Below are positions 11,516 to 23,619 of a stretch of 64,000 nucleotides of DNA, piece after piece. Below the pieces are notes generated by a model. That model was not told the origin of the DNA. It did no database searches and saw only the letters and a list, made by a program, of their open reading frames with translations. The stretch is taken from positions 201,799,621 through 201,863,620 of the forward strand of contig OV884057.1 of NCBI GenBank assembly GCA_930367215.1, given 5' to 3'. How positions within the stretch are numbered: the first letter of the stretch is position 1; each line of letters opens with the position of its first letter. The stretch is from Pollenia angustigena (lineage: Eukaryota > Arthropoda > Insecta > Diptera > Polleniidae). The translations under genes were made by a program, and so were the position numbers.

Positions 11516-12107
11516 GTAAGAGCAGAAATGTTGTGCTAGAGTGGCTCAGTCACCTGGAAATTTTTCCCTATGTATAGAAAGACTTAAAACCAACATATTT
11601 GTTTAGAAATATAATCAATATTTACGCGTTTTCATTCATGTTTTGTTAAAATAATGCAATAAAGTAAATTTATTTTGTATTTTTTTATTAATTTTAAAAA
11701 ATTTTCACTTTGACGTTCTTTTATTTTTACCGATATTTGTCGTCAATATTTCTAAACAAAAATATTTGTTTATTTAAAATACAGAATAACAAATTCGTTA
11801 AAGTAACCGAGATTTCTCGTTAATTAACGATATCGGTAGTTAAAATAAAAAAGTTACAGAATTGAGGTACAGTACTGAAATTCTGTAACTTTTTAACGAC
11901 AAAAAATTGTCGTTAAGTAGTCAAAATTCGTTAGCTAACGAAAGTTGTCGTTCAGAGCTATTCTGTAATGAAATTTTAACAATTTTTATCGGCAAAAAAT
12001 GTCGGTAGCTAACGACACAAAAAAAGTTCTTGTTACATTATAACGACAATAAATGTACTGTTAACAGATTAAAAATATAGAGAAAGTAGCCAATTAACAT
12101 AAAAAAA

Positions 12108-12735
12108 GTAAGAAAGTATAGTCGATCAAGTCCGACTCTACATTGCAGTATTTGGGCGATCATCTTTCCGCCAAAAAGAGTATGTTGTGAGGTTAATATT
12201 CACATAAGACATTTTTGTGCCAAATATTATCTAAGTATCTACTACCATTATTAGTGTATTCGTATGGGAGCTGTGGTCAAATATGGACCGATCCAAATTA
12301 AATTTGTTCTGCTGATTTATGCAGGTTGCGACAAAATATTTTTGGATCTTATTCAACTCAAATGTCTATAAAACAAGATGGCTATTAATAGGCACAAAAC
12401 TCTATTCCGGAAAGAAGTTTTCATGTGGGGTATAAAAATTAAATAACTGCTTCTCACCATTATAAAAAGGCTTCGCGACCTTGTGACAATAAACGCATAT
12501 GTGCCAAATTTTAAAAAATTACTTTTTAAAATTGCGACCTGTAATTTGCGCACAAGGTTATCTTGGACTGACAACCAGCCATCCTGATAGAAGGACGGGC
12601 TTCGTTAAATGGATTCTGACATTGATTCTGAGTCAATCGGTATTCTAAAAGGCAGGCCCATAACCTTTATATAAATGTGATACACACATTCGTACAAACA
12701 CATAATACCCTCTTCACATACAGTAGTGCAGGTAT
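12108..12735. repeat. GTCAAGYCCGAC repeat family, copy in tandem unit 2
   Basis: It is collinear with 10,925-11,515, with a 30-40 bp insertion around 12,510-12,570 (AATTTTAAAAAATTACTTTT) containing the TTGCGACCTGTAATTTGCGC segment that is absent in unit 1. Confidence 0.62.
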
Positions 12736-13094
12736 AAAAAGTAAGAGCAGAATGTTGTGCTAGAGTGGCTCAGTCATCTGGAAATTTTTCCCTATGTATA
12801 AAAAGATTTAAAACCAACATATTTGTTTAGAAATATAATCAGTATTTACACGTTTTCTTTCATGTTTTGTTAAAATAAATGCAATAAAGCAAATTTGTTT
12901 TGTATTTTTTATTAATTTAAAAAAATTTTCACTTTGACGTTCTTATATTTTTACCGATATTTGTCGTCAATATTTCTGAACAAAAATATTTGTTTATTTA
13001 AAATACAGAATAACAATTTCGTTAAAGTAACCGAGATTTCTCGTTAATTAACGATATCGGTAGTTAAATTCAAAAAGTTACAGAATTGAGGTAC

Positions 13095-13549
13095 AGTAGC
13101 AAGAAAGCATTATTGTCGCTAATATCTGATTGGCTTTTGTGCTCTCGTCGCTGTGAAAGCACAAAGCTCCTTTGTTAAAGCTGGCCCATTGTTCCGATGG
13201 CTTGGACGTAATTGGTTTATGGGCTTAAGGAATATTCCAGAAAAAAGCTTGTATGGGGACCATGTGAAATTATGTACCGATCGTTATATCGGTTTTAAAA
13301 AGGATTCTGAGTCGATCGGTATATCAAAAGCTAAGTCTAGGACCAATATTTTTAGTGTTACACAAAGCACCACAAACGCATTATACTCTCTGCACTATTG
13401 TGGTTTCGGTCTAAAAACAAGTGTTAAATTTGAATTCCTTTCTTTTCAATCTTCTATTAAAATTGCATTTAAAGAAAAACAACAGCAATGAAAAAAAATG
13501 TGTGAAAACAATAACACACTAATGCACTCAAGGCACGTTTAACTGTGTT

Positions 13550-13590
<41 letters not shown>

Positions 13591-14023
13591 AAACGGACTC
13601 AAAACAATTGCCACAAATCACTGACAATTTCTTGACACTTGAGTATCTTTTCATAGTGCCTGCTGCCACAGTTGGCTAGATGATCTGTTCGTTGTTATTG
13701 TAAAATGTCAAAAATTATGCATTTAAGTGGTCCTTTTTCCAAAGACACATGTTTGTGTGTGAATTTTGATGACAAAATGTTGACGTTTGGTGTGAGTACT
13801 TTTCAGATTGCATTTATGACGCATATATCTCTTATGTCTCTTAGAAGTTTTAATCCATAGAAATGGAAAACAAGTATTATAATGACCCGGATACCAAAAG
13901 TTGTAATTTAAACAAATGTTTTGTAGAAAACGTTAGGAAATTGTCATTCAAATATCACAACATTCAAATGTTATTAAAGAAAACTTAAGAGAGAAATGAT
14001 TTCTTGTAGAGATTGTTGTGGAA
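13095..14023. other. Fragment of the GTCAAGYCCGAC family plus a poly-T run
   Basis: Sequence at 13,195-13,410 resembles the same repeat family (ATGGGCTTAAGGAATATTCC, CCGATCGTTATATCGG, GATTCTGAGTCGATCGGTAT). A T-run of about 41 bases lies at 13,549-13,589. The open frames here are repeat-derived or homopolymer artefacts. Confidence 0.45.
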
Positions 14024-14791
14024 CAGTGATGAAAAATTCAGTACTATGGTACTATTTTCAGTACTTTTTCCTTTCAAAAATACCACGGTACCCCCACCTC
14101 CGTTTTAGTACTCTTTTTTTGTTATGCTTCTTGGTTTAGAAATTAAGCTTTGATATTTTTTCAACATTGACAACCAGAGGTCTAATTACCGCATACGATA
14201 TCGAGCCAAATTGATCGAAATTCTTTATTTTGGTATTATGACTCTCGATATCGAATGAAATTTATCGTAATTTGAGATGATAGCAATCGATATCGAGTAA
14301 CCAAAGACGTTACTTCTCTCTAGTTTCCATTCGATATGTCAGTGCCCATCGTATGCAGGATAATACGATAGTTAACTCGATACGATAGCTTACTCGATAT
14401 CGAATGCGGTAATTAGGCCCCTGGGCTGTGGAGTCGCCAACAAAAAGCACTAACTCGACTCCAACCGCTGAAATTCCAACTCCGACTCCTAATTTAACCT
14501 TAATGCTAAATGTATATGAAATGGGTCATTATTTCACTTTAACTCTTTTTTTAATGCACTACCTTTTAAATGGTTAAATAAAGCAAGAAAATGATTGAGT
14601 AAAAATTTCGAACCAATATTTAAAATATTGATTCGAATATTTTTTTAAACTTTTATTTTGAAAAATGTTGGAGTCGGAGTAGCGAATTTTTTGTGGGTAC
14701 TTCTATGTTGTAAAAGAATACCAAAATTTTGAAAAAGTACTATTTTGCTTGGTGGTCAGTACCATTTAAATTTTTCAATTTCCCATCACTG
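14024..14791. mobile_element. hAT-like MITE (CAGTGATG ends) with nested MITE
   Basis: The start CAGTGATGAAAAATTCAGTA and, from the other strand, CAGTGATGGGAAATTGAAAA mark the ends, and the motifs AGTACTAT and GGTAC recur inside both. The flanking octamers TTGTGGAA and TTGGCGAG agree only at five positions, so the duplication is weak. Two further repeats lie inside: the 249-bp MITE at 14,175-14,423 and a segment beginning GGCTGTGGAGTCG with later GGAGTCGGAGTAG. Confidence 0.55.
14175..14423. mobile_element. Short MITE with CAG(A/G)GGTCTAATTACCGCAT ends
   Basis: The ends CAGAGGTCTAATTACCGCAT and, from the other strand, CAGGGGCCTAATTACCGCAT make a 249-bp inverted-repeat element. The interior consists of TCGATATCGA-like palindromic units. 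A related left end is at 173-350. The duplication is not clear. Confidence 0.62.
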
Positions 14792-16387
14792 TTGGCGAGC
14801 CATAAATAAAGCTTAGTGGAAATGTGGATGTCCAAACAATTGAACCGATTTGAATGCAAATTGATACCAAGATAAAATTTAATTTTGAATTTGCTCTAGC
14901 CTATTAGAGCAGAAAGGGATGAAATGGCTAAAATAGGGAAAAATGGAACCGATGTTTTTCAAGTAGCCCTTCACCCTGAATCCAAAAATTTTTTCGTACG
15001 AATTTCTGTAGTAACGTGGACATGTTCCAAAAAAGGATATTTTGAAAGTCAGGCTATCAGGGGGTAAACGTGGGTAAAAAGGGTAATTTTGGGGACTTTT
15101 TAATCAACCGCATTTAGATTGAAAAATTTGTAGTTTATTTATTGCAATGCTTAAACTATCACCAGGGACAAAGTCTAAAAAATTTTAGCTGAAAGGGGCG
15201 GGACAGGGTAAAAATTCGTACTTTTGCTACTTTTTGTAAGCAGACTTTCTGATATAATTTTGTAATCCTAAAACAACAATTAAGTCTGCATGAATTTTTT
15301 CGTCAACATTTCACAGAAATGTACATTTTTAAGGCTCACCTTCTTTTCTGCAATAAAAACAAGCAAGTTCAGCTGCTTGTTCATCTGTCAGAGTTGCCAA
15401 TAGCATAGTAATTAACACATTCTTTTATTAGTTATTTTGCCGGCTATCAAAGTAACCACCATAAATTGTCTAAAACAAAAATTGATAAATCGACTTTTGG
15501 CCGCAAAAGCTCTAGTAAAATATTTAGAATTTCGTTAAAAAAAAAATTTTAAATTTCCTTTCGAATATTTTGCAATATTTAAATTTTTTTGTTTTGCAAA
15601 ATTTAAATTTTGGCAAAGAAAACATTACGCATTTGAAATTTTCATATAAAATAATTAAAATGTGGTTAAAAATGTGTGCTTAAATATAAAAATTACTAAT
15701 AATTTAAAATCTTGTATAGAATACTGACAACTTACCATCAGTCAGTAGCAACGCAGACAGACATGTAAGTCTATTTTTTTCAAATTTTTTTTTCTCATCC
15801 CATTTTTTCCGGTACTCTTCCATTATTTTCTTTAACATGCAACAAAATTTTTGTGTAATTGTTATTTCAGTTGCATTTTTTCTTGTTGTTCTTGCTACGT
15901 ATTGCTGCCAGGATAATCTCTTTTATTCCACTTCTAAATACTCATGCACAATGCACATTGGAACAATGCAACATCAGACGAACCTGACATGTTTACCAAA
16001 TTGTTTCTCATGTTTTCGAGAGTGAGTTAATGTTTTTTTTTTTTGTTTTTTTTTTATTTCTTTTTCATCATCGTCTTGAAACATGTGACAATTGTCAATT
16101 GCATGTTGTCTAAATGTACATTGTTGCAAATGCAGTTGCAATTTGAAATGTTTCAAGTACTTTTTATTTTGAATTGAGTACGGAAAATGTGGTAAATAAC
16201 ATTGACGTTTGACAGTGGCAATTGTTCTTGTTGTGTGTTTCAAAGTGGTGAAGAGAGTGAAGGAGGAGATTTAGATTTAGTACAAGACAAATGTCATTTT
16301 CAATGTCATGTAAAGTGAGTGGCAATTTAAATATGTCTGCATTTAGTTGTTGGGAAATTTAAATTGGAAAACATTTAAGTGGATTTT

Positions 16388-16418
<31 letters not shown>

Positions 16419-16560
16419 GTATTTTGTTTTTCAAAATTAATCTAAATGTCAGTTTAGTTTAAGAAAATTGCATGCAATATGTCAACGTTAAATGTAATTT
16501 GACTTCAACCAGTACTTTTTGTAAAAACATACAGGGTCTTTCAAGGTTGAGATTCTTTTA
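14792..16560. other. AT-rich stretch, nothing recognised
   Basis: Apart from T-runs (16,030-16,060; 16,388-16,418) and a GTAAATTAAATT-rich segment near 15,540-15,700 I see no gene, exon or TIR pair. Confidence 0.4.
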
Positions 16561-16614
16561 AAAAGTTGTTTAATTGTTTTGGCGGATTTATTTTTTCAGG
16601 TACCAAATACAGAC

Positions 16615-18184
16615 CTGTACCCATGTTCTGTAACTTTAGTAAGAACTTCTCACATCGAAAATATGTGAATCAAAATATGCCATCGTTTCTCGAAAAGTTA
16701 GAAAAACAAATGTCAAAAGAGATTCCGTCGTTATACCGTGTTCAGATATACCGTTTTTATTGAGTCAATATTCGGTTAATTGACATAATTATCTTTCTGT
16801 TCACATTTACACAATTTAACTAACTCAATTAATATTACAGTTGTTTTCGGTTAATTGAGCCCCGCTTAATTGAGTTTCCCGTTTTATTGCACTAAAAATC
16901 ATGGAACGAAATCATTCAGTATAACTGTCTATGTAGAAATACCCGCTTAGTTGAGTTCCGTTTAATTGCGTTACCCGCTTAATTATTTCGAAAAATAAGA
17001 CCGCATTGCGAAAAACATGTGCAAATGTTTTGTTTAATTGTTTCCGTCTACTTAATGTCTTTTTGCTCCACAAACGTAAAAAATGATTTAGCGGCAGGAA
17101 AGTCATGTTTCTGTTATACATATAAATAAATGTTATATGAAAAAATAAAGAAATGAGTTTTATTTTCTATCTACACATGGGTGTATCGTTTTATTGCACA
17201 TCTTGCTCAATTAAGCGATTTTCGTTTTAATTGTGTCGGCGATTCAATTAACCGAGTATTGCTTAATTGAGTTCCCGTTTAATTGCGTCAAAAGTCGTGC
17301 ATTTTTAGAAACTCAATTAAGCGGAACTAACTGTACTACTACATACAACATTCAACGTAAACAAAAATGTACATGTATAAGAAAATGTAAACAACTTTTG
17401 ACATCTTTAAGGAATAAACATCTGGCTTTTGCGCAGATCTAATGAATGGGCCTTTTTATGTTGTAATTTCAGTTGCCAAATGTCGAAACACTGTTTAGTA
17501 AGTTGTGTTTTGCTTAATAAACACTGTAGCATTTTAATTTTACTCAATATGTATAACAATTTCGTATTAATTAAGCAATAACTAAATTGCAATTTTGTAT
17601 GGATAATTGAGCTCAATAATGGCATTTATATTACACTCGAAGCCGATGTTGAGAACGCCTGACACACATATCAATGAGGGCGATCAAAATTTACTAAAAT
17701 TGAAAAATTTTCAACCACGGCGGCGAAAATACAACCGTCGGCTATGCCAAATAGAGTGAATTGCAACTTTAATGTTTGTTGCTAACAAAATAGCTTTTCA
17801 AACATTCGTATATTTTTCAAACACGTAAAGAGCAAAATAATAATACAATGAACAAGTCTGCCAAAAACAAAATACTTACCGCTTCCGTGTTATTATTCAT
17901 TGAATTTTACATTTTAATCTTTTTTTTGTGTCGAAATTTATTCTCACCCCGTTTTTATTAGTGAGTTAAGTTGACAGTTCAAAGCTGGAGCTTTCTCACA
18001 AAAATTTTACAGACACAGTAAATTGGCGAGTAATTTCCTTACGTGACAGCTGTAATCGCCAAAAAGGTTACAGACGGAGTTAAGTGAGAAAAACAGTTGT
18101 TTGTTTCAATTTATGGCATTTTTGTATTATTTTTTACATTCCAATCGAAAAAATTCTCGACGCGGGAGTTAAAACACATGGGCG
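16615..18184. mobile_element. MITE with CCCATGTTCTGTAACTTTAG ends (copy A), interrupted
   Basis: The left end TACCCATGTTCTGTAACTTT (about 16,619) and right end GGGAGTTAAAACACATGGG (about 18,182) match copy B at 41,142-42,879. Shared interior blocks include CATCGTTTCTCGAAAAGT, CACTCGAAGCCGATG, ACAACCGTCGGCTATGCCAA and GTGAGAAAAACAG. Copy A is interrupted after GTCGTTA (about 16,735) by a 0.9-kb block containing a Tigger-like MITE. It is the empty-site reference for the 1-kb element that interrupts copy B. Confidence 0.72.
16743..17333. mobile_element. Tigger/pogo-like MITE with TTAATTGAG units
   Basis: The ends CAGATATACCGTTTTTATTG and, from the other strand, CAGTTAGTTCCGCTTAATTG bracket 591 bp with many TTAATTGAG/CTCAATTAA units (for example CGGTTAATTGAG, CCGCTTAATTGAG, CGTTTAATTGCG). 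TA follows the right end only. It is non-coding. Classification is by CAGT-type ends and repeat style. Confidence 0.6.
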
Positions 18185-18533
18185 CCGGAGTCATAAAGAT
18201 GACGAAATTTAGTCAAAACTGTTACCAACAGAATAGACATTTTTAAGACTGGATTTTTAAATTATGACTTTTATGCTAGGAAAATAAGCATGACTTTGAT
18301 TTTTTTTAAGCAGTGTGCGGGGGTAAATAATTATTTTTACACCGCTCCTCCAACAAAGTTCAACTAAGCAAAAATGTAGTAAAGAAAATCAGATTTCCGT
18401 CGGAAACTTTTTCTAAAACTGTGAACTTTTTTTAGGCCCAGAACGAATCAAGCTAATTTTAAAAACCCTCTTCTGTAGTAAAGAGTTTTCCAGTAAAGCG
18501 AAAGTAAATTAAAGCAAATATAGTGATTGATAC

Positions 18534-19379
18534 CAGTGATGCCAACTTTTTGAGAGCAAAAAGCACTTTAAAATTTAAAAAAGCACTATTTCGAACACAA
18601 AAAATCGTTAAAAAGCACTAAGTCATTTTAACAATTTAATTAAACACAAAAACGGCTTTGATTGGGGATTTCGATTTAAAATTTAATTAAAAAAATATAT
18701 TTACATTCGTATATAAACATTTTTAAATGTATTATTATTATCTTCAATAAAAATATCATCCAAATCACTTGTATCACCATCAGCTGAGTTTGAATTGGCC
18801 ATAAAACAGTTTTAAAGTACTCAAGTTACTCAACGCTCGTTATAAAAGCATTTTCTGTCAGCTGTTTTTAATTTATTAAACACTTTGCTTATACCAAGTT
18901 ACGGCTCTTTTTTTGTTTTCAAAGTCTTTGCGTCCTTTTTTAAGGTTTTCGACTGCATGTTTTCACAATCACAATTTCTCATATTTTCCAAGCCATTTTC
19001 TATTTTTGAAACAGTGTCTACATCTTTAAAAAAATGTTTACTGAAAACCAATACATCATTTTTATTATGAATTCTTAATATGTTGTCAACGCTAAAAAGT
19101 GTGACGTTTTGTAAAATTTCCAAATTGCTAGGAAGCCTAGCTCTAACCTCGTAAAAACCCTATCTTTTATCACTTTTTTTTCATTTGAAAACTTAAAATA
19201 TTTGCAGGCCTTATTAAAATTGTACCCCAAATAGCAAATCTCATCTTAGTCTTCCTCTTTATAATCGAAGTTTTAAAAATTTATAGAAAAAAATAAAAAT
19301 TGTAAAAAGCACTGAAGGCACTAACGAGAAATTGAAAAAGCACCAAGTTAGTGCCAAAAGCACTAAGTTGGCATCGCTG
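18534..19379. mobile_element. hAT-type element, 846 bp, perfect 8-bp duplication
   Basis: The ends CAGTGATGCCAACTTTTTGA and, from the other strand, CAGCGATGCCAACTTAGTGC are flanked by ATTGATAC at 18,526-18,533 and 19,380-19,387. The ends are rich in AAAAAGCAC motifs. A weak minus-strand open stretch at 18,899-19,123 is Lys/Asp-rich; I do not recognise it as a transposase, though it could be a relic. Confidence 0.82.
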
Positions 19380-19564
19380 ATTGATACCCTTTAATGCGTT
19401 TCCGCGTTTGTCTTTTGCTTCTTTTTTTATTTTTGCAATTCATCAATACTTTTTTTTTATTTATTTATTTAATTTTTCAAATTTCAAATTTTTTTTTTTA
19501 CATATTTTCACATTTTATAGCCAGTTTGCTTCGTTTTCAAAAAATTTTGCGAAAATGATTGGTA

Positions 19565-20000
19565 TTAAGCTTTCACATCGAAATTGTATTCGCATCGCAA
19601 TAGAGAATATCCCCCAACATCGATTAAAGCAAAATCTGGATAATGAAAAGTTTGAGACAAAACTATCTTGAGCGGTAGAGCGTTGTCAGAATGGAAGCTG
19701 CATGTCAAGTCGCGTAATTCGGGCGTATTTCGCTCAATGCTCACTTCAAACATATCGTTCTGCGCTGGTTCCCTAAGATTTTCTGGTGCGATTTCAGTAT
19801 CTTATAGTAGATGGGACAGTTTTTATCCCACCAAATATACAGCATTCTCTTAGATCGGCGTCATTGTGTTTTGGGTTGTTGAAAAACCCCATACTTTTTC
19901 TATGCAAAAATGACTTCATTTAATGCGTTTTAGCGACATTTTGAACAGACAAGCAAAATCATATTTCAACGTCTTATCGCTTTAGGTCTTTGTTCTTATA
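19565..20000 (-). pseudogene. Mariner-type transposase remnant (distinct from the DD41D family)
   Basis: Broken minus-strand frames read RMLYIWWDKNCPIYYKILKS (the ICIWWDxxGxxYYELL region of DD34D-type mariners) at about 19,850-19,780. An internal deletion follows. Then FHSDNALPLKIVLSQ (HDNARPH box) and HYPDFALIDVGGYSLLR (YSPDLAPxDYHLF box) lie at 19,690-19,590. Upstream, KSFLHRKSMGFFNNPK resembles the MVTGDEKWIxYDN region. Several frame changes and stops are present. Confidence 0.62.
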
Positions 20001-20231
20001 TGAATCTTGCTGAACGGGGTCCAGGGATTGGGGGTTGTGGTACGGCTATAAGCTGCGGGAAGGGATATCCTGCAAATCCCACTAAAGCGTGGATTTTTCA
20101 CAACTTGTGAGAGAGTTGCTACTCAACTGATTCTGTTAGCATTTTCGTAAAGCAGCGGAGCTTAGATAGCTCCAGCTCCTAAAAAAGAGGCGAGTTTTTT
20201 TATTTTGCCTATCATTACCCAATAAAAAATG

Positions 20232-20460
20232 GAGCTTCGAATGAAGCAGGTTTGTAAGGGAGAAACATAAAAGTTTCGCTTACCATTGCGCTAACTGAAG
20301 ACATGAATTTTATATGGCGAGTTCCCACTTTGAAGCAAAACTTTTTTGACACATATAGCGCATATAAAAATTGTTGGATGTAACGATCAGCTTTACACAC
20401 TAAATGTTTTGATACAGTTATTTTTAAGTATTCTCCCTTACAAACCTGCTTCGTAGTAAG
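20232..20460. repeat. Inverted repeat, 22-24 bp arms
   Basis: GAAGCAGGTTTGTAAGGGAG at 20,242 and its complement CTCCCTTACAAACCTGCTTC at 20,435 are separated by about 170 bp. They could be the ends or subterminal repeats of a MITE; no duplication was seen. Confidence 0.6.
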
Positions 20461-20731
20461 GGAATGCGGTAGCCCTTAAAATGCTATTTTATTTATAAAA
20501 GTTGTTGAGAGTTCTTTCACTTACTTTACTGCATTTATGTATGTCTTATTGCGTAGCGCATAATTGTGCGTTTATTTTTTTTAAATGTACTATCATTGCT
20601 TCGCAAAATCATAAAATTTATTGGGTATTGCTACCTGGCTATGTTGATTGCGCTCAGACTCGGCGGCGGTTGGTACACGCAGTGTTTGTCACCCAGTGGT
20701 AAGCATCCACCATGGAGTAGGCCCCAGGGCA

Positions 20732-21269
20732 CACACAGAAAAAAATCAATGTAAAATCGTCGAAAACAAGGTTGATTTTACCGTTTTCGGTAGTGATTTT
20801 GCTTCATAGTTGGCTTCATGTCAATTTGACATGATTTTACAATAACTTGCGAACAAGATTTCTTTTAAAATAACTATAATTCATGTTAATTTAACATTGC
20901 AGTAAAGTTAGAGCAAAATGTCATTCATATTGAAATAACAACCCGAAGCACGTTGAATGAAAGTTATTTCAAGTTGAAAAAACGTGAATTTCATCTAGAA
21001 TCAAATTGGTTTAAGTGCATGTAAATTTAACACGATAAACTTTTGATTTTAATATAAAACAGGTTTTTATGGATTCAATATTGAACAATGTTATTTTAAG
21101 AGTGAATAATATTAAATAAACGTGATTTAAGATTATTTTAATATTTTTTATATAAAATTAATATGAAATAATGATAAATTTAAATAAGACATACTTTTGC
21201 TGAAATTTACTATGATTATTGATCAACATTTCGCCATTTTAATTTAACATTGATATTTTTTTCTGTGTG
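20732..21269. mobile_element. MITE with CACACAG...CTGTGTG ends, 538 bp
   Basis: The ends CACACAGAAAAAAATCAATG and, from the other strand, CACACAGAAAAAAATATCAA are flanked by CA/CA. The interior has TTAACATTG and GTCAATTTGACAT motifs in both orientations. It shares terminus style and 2-bp duplication with the 1-kb CACAG family but not interior sequence. Confidence 0.66.
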
Positions 21270-21957
21270 CAGGTAATCATGTAAATTTTTCCCAGCTGCT
21301 TGAAAACGTCTCGAAATTGTTGCTTTGAGTGGCTTCCAATGTTAATGCAAGTTCGTTGTGAGTTTGACAACAATCTTTATAGAGTTTTGTATTTGTGGTA
21401 AGTTTTGGGTTTTGGTATGTAAAGACATATATAATATAACTTTATGACCAAAATTTTTGTAGAACATTTCATTCCCGCCCTCCCCCTTTTTCGGTGTGTT
21501 TTTTGCGATTTGTAAGAATAAAGCCAAAAAAATGCCGTTATAAGGGGGAGTTAGAGGGTTAATATGTTCCTCAAAAATATTTGCCATAACAATTTGAACA
21601 TACTTTACACCTTAGATATAAAGAAAACATAGTTTTATATACCGCTATGCTGTAAAAACAGGCCAAGGCTGGGAAACTTTAACCGTCTCTAAAATCTAAA
21701 ATGAGCAATCTTGAATTTGACTGGTTTATGGTATTTGTGTTAAGTTTTGGGCTTTGGTATGTTAAGACATATATAGTAACATTTTATTTTTTTGATAAAC
21801 GAAATTTTCGTGGGCACTAAAGAATTGATTTGTGATTTGATTTATAAAAAAACGATCAATTACAATCAATGAGTGAAAAAATACTTCCATGTGAAACATT
21901 CTTAATTTGTATCTTAGAAAATATTGCTGTTGTGTATATCTTAAAAAAAAAAAAACA
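21270..21957. other. Stretch with a 50-bp direct repeat
   Basis: GTATTTGTGGTAAGTTTTGG (21,388) and GTATTTGTGTTAAGTTTTGG (21,731), with their downstream GGTATGTTAAGACATATATA, repeat about 343 bp apart. Nothing else was recognised. Confidence 0.45.
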
Positions 21958-21965
21958 TTTTAAAG

Positions 21966-22394
21966 CAGTGTTCGAAAATAAACAGTACATTATTTAGCGT
22001 TCGGCTCACACACCGAAGAACGATATATATTTTTTTAGTGTTTGTGTAAACATACACAAACCTTTATACCGTTCGTAACTATTTTCAAAAAAGAACCGAA
22101 CATTATATAATGTTCGGTTCTTCGTTAAAAAACAGAACAATTGTAGTGATACTGTAGAAAAACATTATATTTTAATGTTCAATAAGGTTTTTTTCGTGTA
22201 ACGGAGTTTAATGTTCTCATCATTTGTTGAGTATGATGAAAACAGTATTATTTTTGTGTTCGAAAGATGACAAACAGGGAAACGTTATTTTTTTTAATGA
22301 ATTTCTACACAAACACTATTAGCGTTTGTGTTTTCCACAAATCTACCGAACCGAACATTAAAGAACGGTATTTAGTGTTTATTTTCGAACACTG
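21966..22394. mobile_element. hAT-type MITE, 429 bp (copy 1), with central perfect palindrome
   Basis: The TIRs CAGTGTTCGAAAATAAACA and, from the other strand, CAGTGTTCGAAAATAAACAC are flanked by TTTTAAAG on both sides (21,958-21,965 and 22,395-22,402). A 30-base perfect palindrome near 22,094-22,123 has half-site AGAACCGAACATTAT. The motifs ACCGAAC and AACGTTATT recur in both orientations. It is non-coding. Confidence 0.82.
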
Positions 22395-22402
22395 TTTTAA
22401 AG

Positions 22403-23619
22403 CATCTATGTTTTATCAATATTGGTTGACGATAAGTTAATTACAATCGTACGACAAAAAATTGATTCCGATTACTACAATGTTTGCTCTCCAAAATACC
22501 ATTTAACTTATTAAAGACACAAACCATGTGAAAAAGATAACCAATCTGTTGTGAGTCCCGCATTTTTAAGTTATACCCCTAACAAGCACATAAACAGTTA
22601 ATAAATGTTTATTTCAAATGTGTCTTAAGTTTGTAGTTAAAGAAGAAACTCGAAATTAAAATACCCTGTTTTACTTAGAAGTGTTTTAAAGTTTTTAAAA
22701 ATCGAAGATAGTACAAGTTAACACAAAATTTAGCACAAAAAAAGTTTTCAAATCATGTATTATGATTATGTGGTCATACATTTTAAACAAAAAAAGTCAT
22801 TTAACGGAAGCCGAACGAACCAACCTCAAAGCAATTTCTTTCTAAAAAGCGGAAAAATAGCGCAGAAACCATCCTCCCGCTTAATAATTTTTTAAGAATG
22901 CAAACATACCGCCTGAGATGTCCAAACCATAATGATGATGAGTGTGAATACCATGACCAAAGTGATATATGATGGGATAGTCAATCAGTCAGTCCGTCCG
23001 TCCGTCCGTCAGTCAGCCAGGCAAAATTCAATTCCTTTAAAACCAAAAAATAAAAACACATTTAACCAAGAAACAAAACAAATAAATTTGACTCTTTATA
23101 CACTTCGCTACTGTTTTTTCTTCTTCTTCTTCTTCCAAAAAAAAGGAAAAGAAACACCACAAGAAGACATTACAGACGACACCAGTGGAAAAGAATCTGC
23201 AAATAGATGGATGCAACATCATCAGCCATTTAATATGAGCAGACACAGACGTGTTGGGTAAATATGTATGTAAGTATGTGGTTCTGCTTCTTCTGCTGCC
23301 GTTAAAGTGGATAAAGGAAAATTATGTATGACTAAAAATAATGTACATTTGTATAAAATTTATTTATTTTTCTTTAGCATTTTTTTTTTTTTAATGTTCT
23401 TAAATATATTAAAGAAAAAATAGGAAAAATGAGGGAATCAAGAAGACATGTCTTTGCATGTATTATTGGAAATAATAAAAAAAAAAAATTTGTTGAGAAA
23501 TTCGTTGCGGTTATAAATTTAGGAGTTGTATTTTAGTATTATTTTTTTAATTTTGTAATGAAGTAAAAGAAAATTATTTGTTGTGCATAGAGTTTTAGTA
23601 AGGCGATCAACGACTGTCA
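22403..23619. other. Stretch with simple repeats, no convincing exon
   Basis: It contains GTCCGTCCGTCC (22,990-23,010) and a TTC run at 23,120. An open plus-strand stretch around 23,140-23,260 and a His-rich minus-strand stretch at 22,910-22,980 followed by GTATGT were examined as exon candidates, but neither has a proper acceptor with a matching frame. Coding similarity was not recognised. Confidence 0.4.

Larger units (their letters stand above)
10687..13094. repeat. Tandem duplication, two units of about 1.2 kb
   Basis: Unit 1 (10,687-11,871) and unit 2 (11,872-13,090) both start GTACTGAAATTCTGTAACTT and end AAAGTTACAGAATTGAG-GTAC. Each unit is a TIR element (CTGAAATTCTGTAAC... / ...GTTACAGAATTGAG) rich in AACGACA and TTAACGA motifs. 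Each is interrupted at the same place by a member of the GTCGATCAAGTCCGAC family (10,925-11,515; 12,108-12,735). They differ by small indels and scattered substitutions. Confidence 0.82.

Noticed and set aside
13469..13669. Open frame containing a poly-Lys run
   Set aside because: The Lys run is simply the poly-T tract at 13,549-13,589 read on the other strand.
22905..22985. Candidate minus-strand exon with a His run followed by GTATGT donor
   Set aside because: A TGA closes the frame upstream before any acceptor AG is available; the alternative frames lose the His pattern.
22980..23012. CRISPR-like or minisatellite array
   Set aside because: Only a short GTCC microsatellite; there are no spaced direct repeats of CRISPR type anywhere in the window and the DNA is eukaryotic.
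23130..23262. Candidate plus-strand exon ending GTGTTGGGTAAAT
   Set aside because: The upstream frame runs through a TTC/Phe repeat and the opposite strand to the only host gene. No family similarity was recognised.
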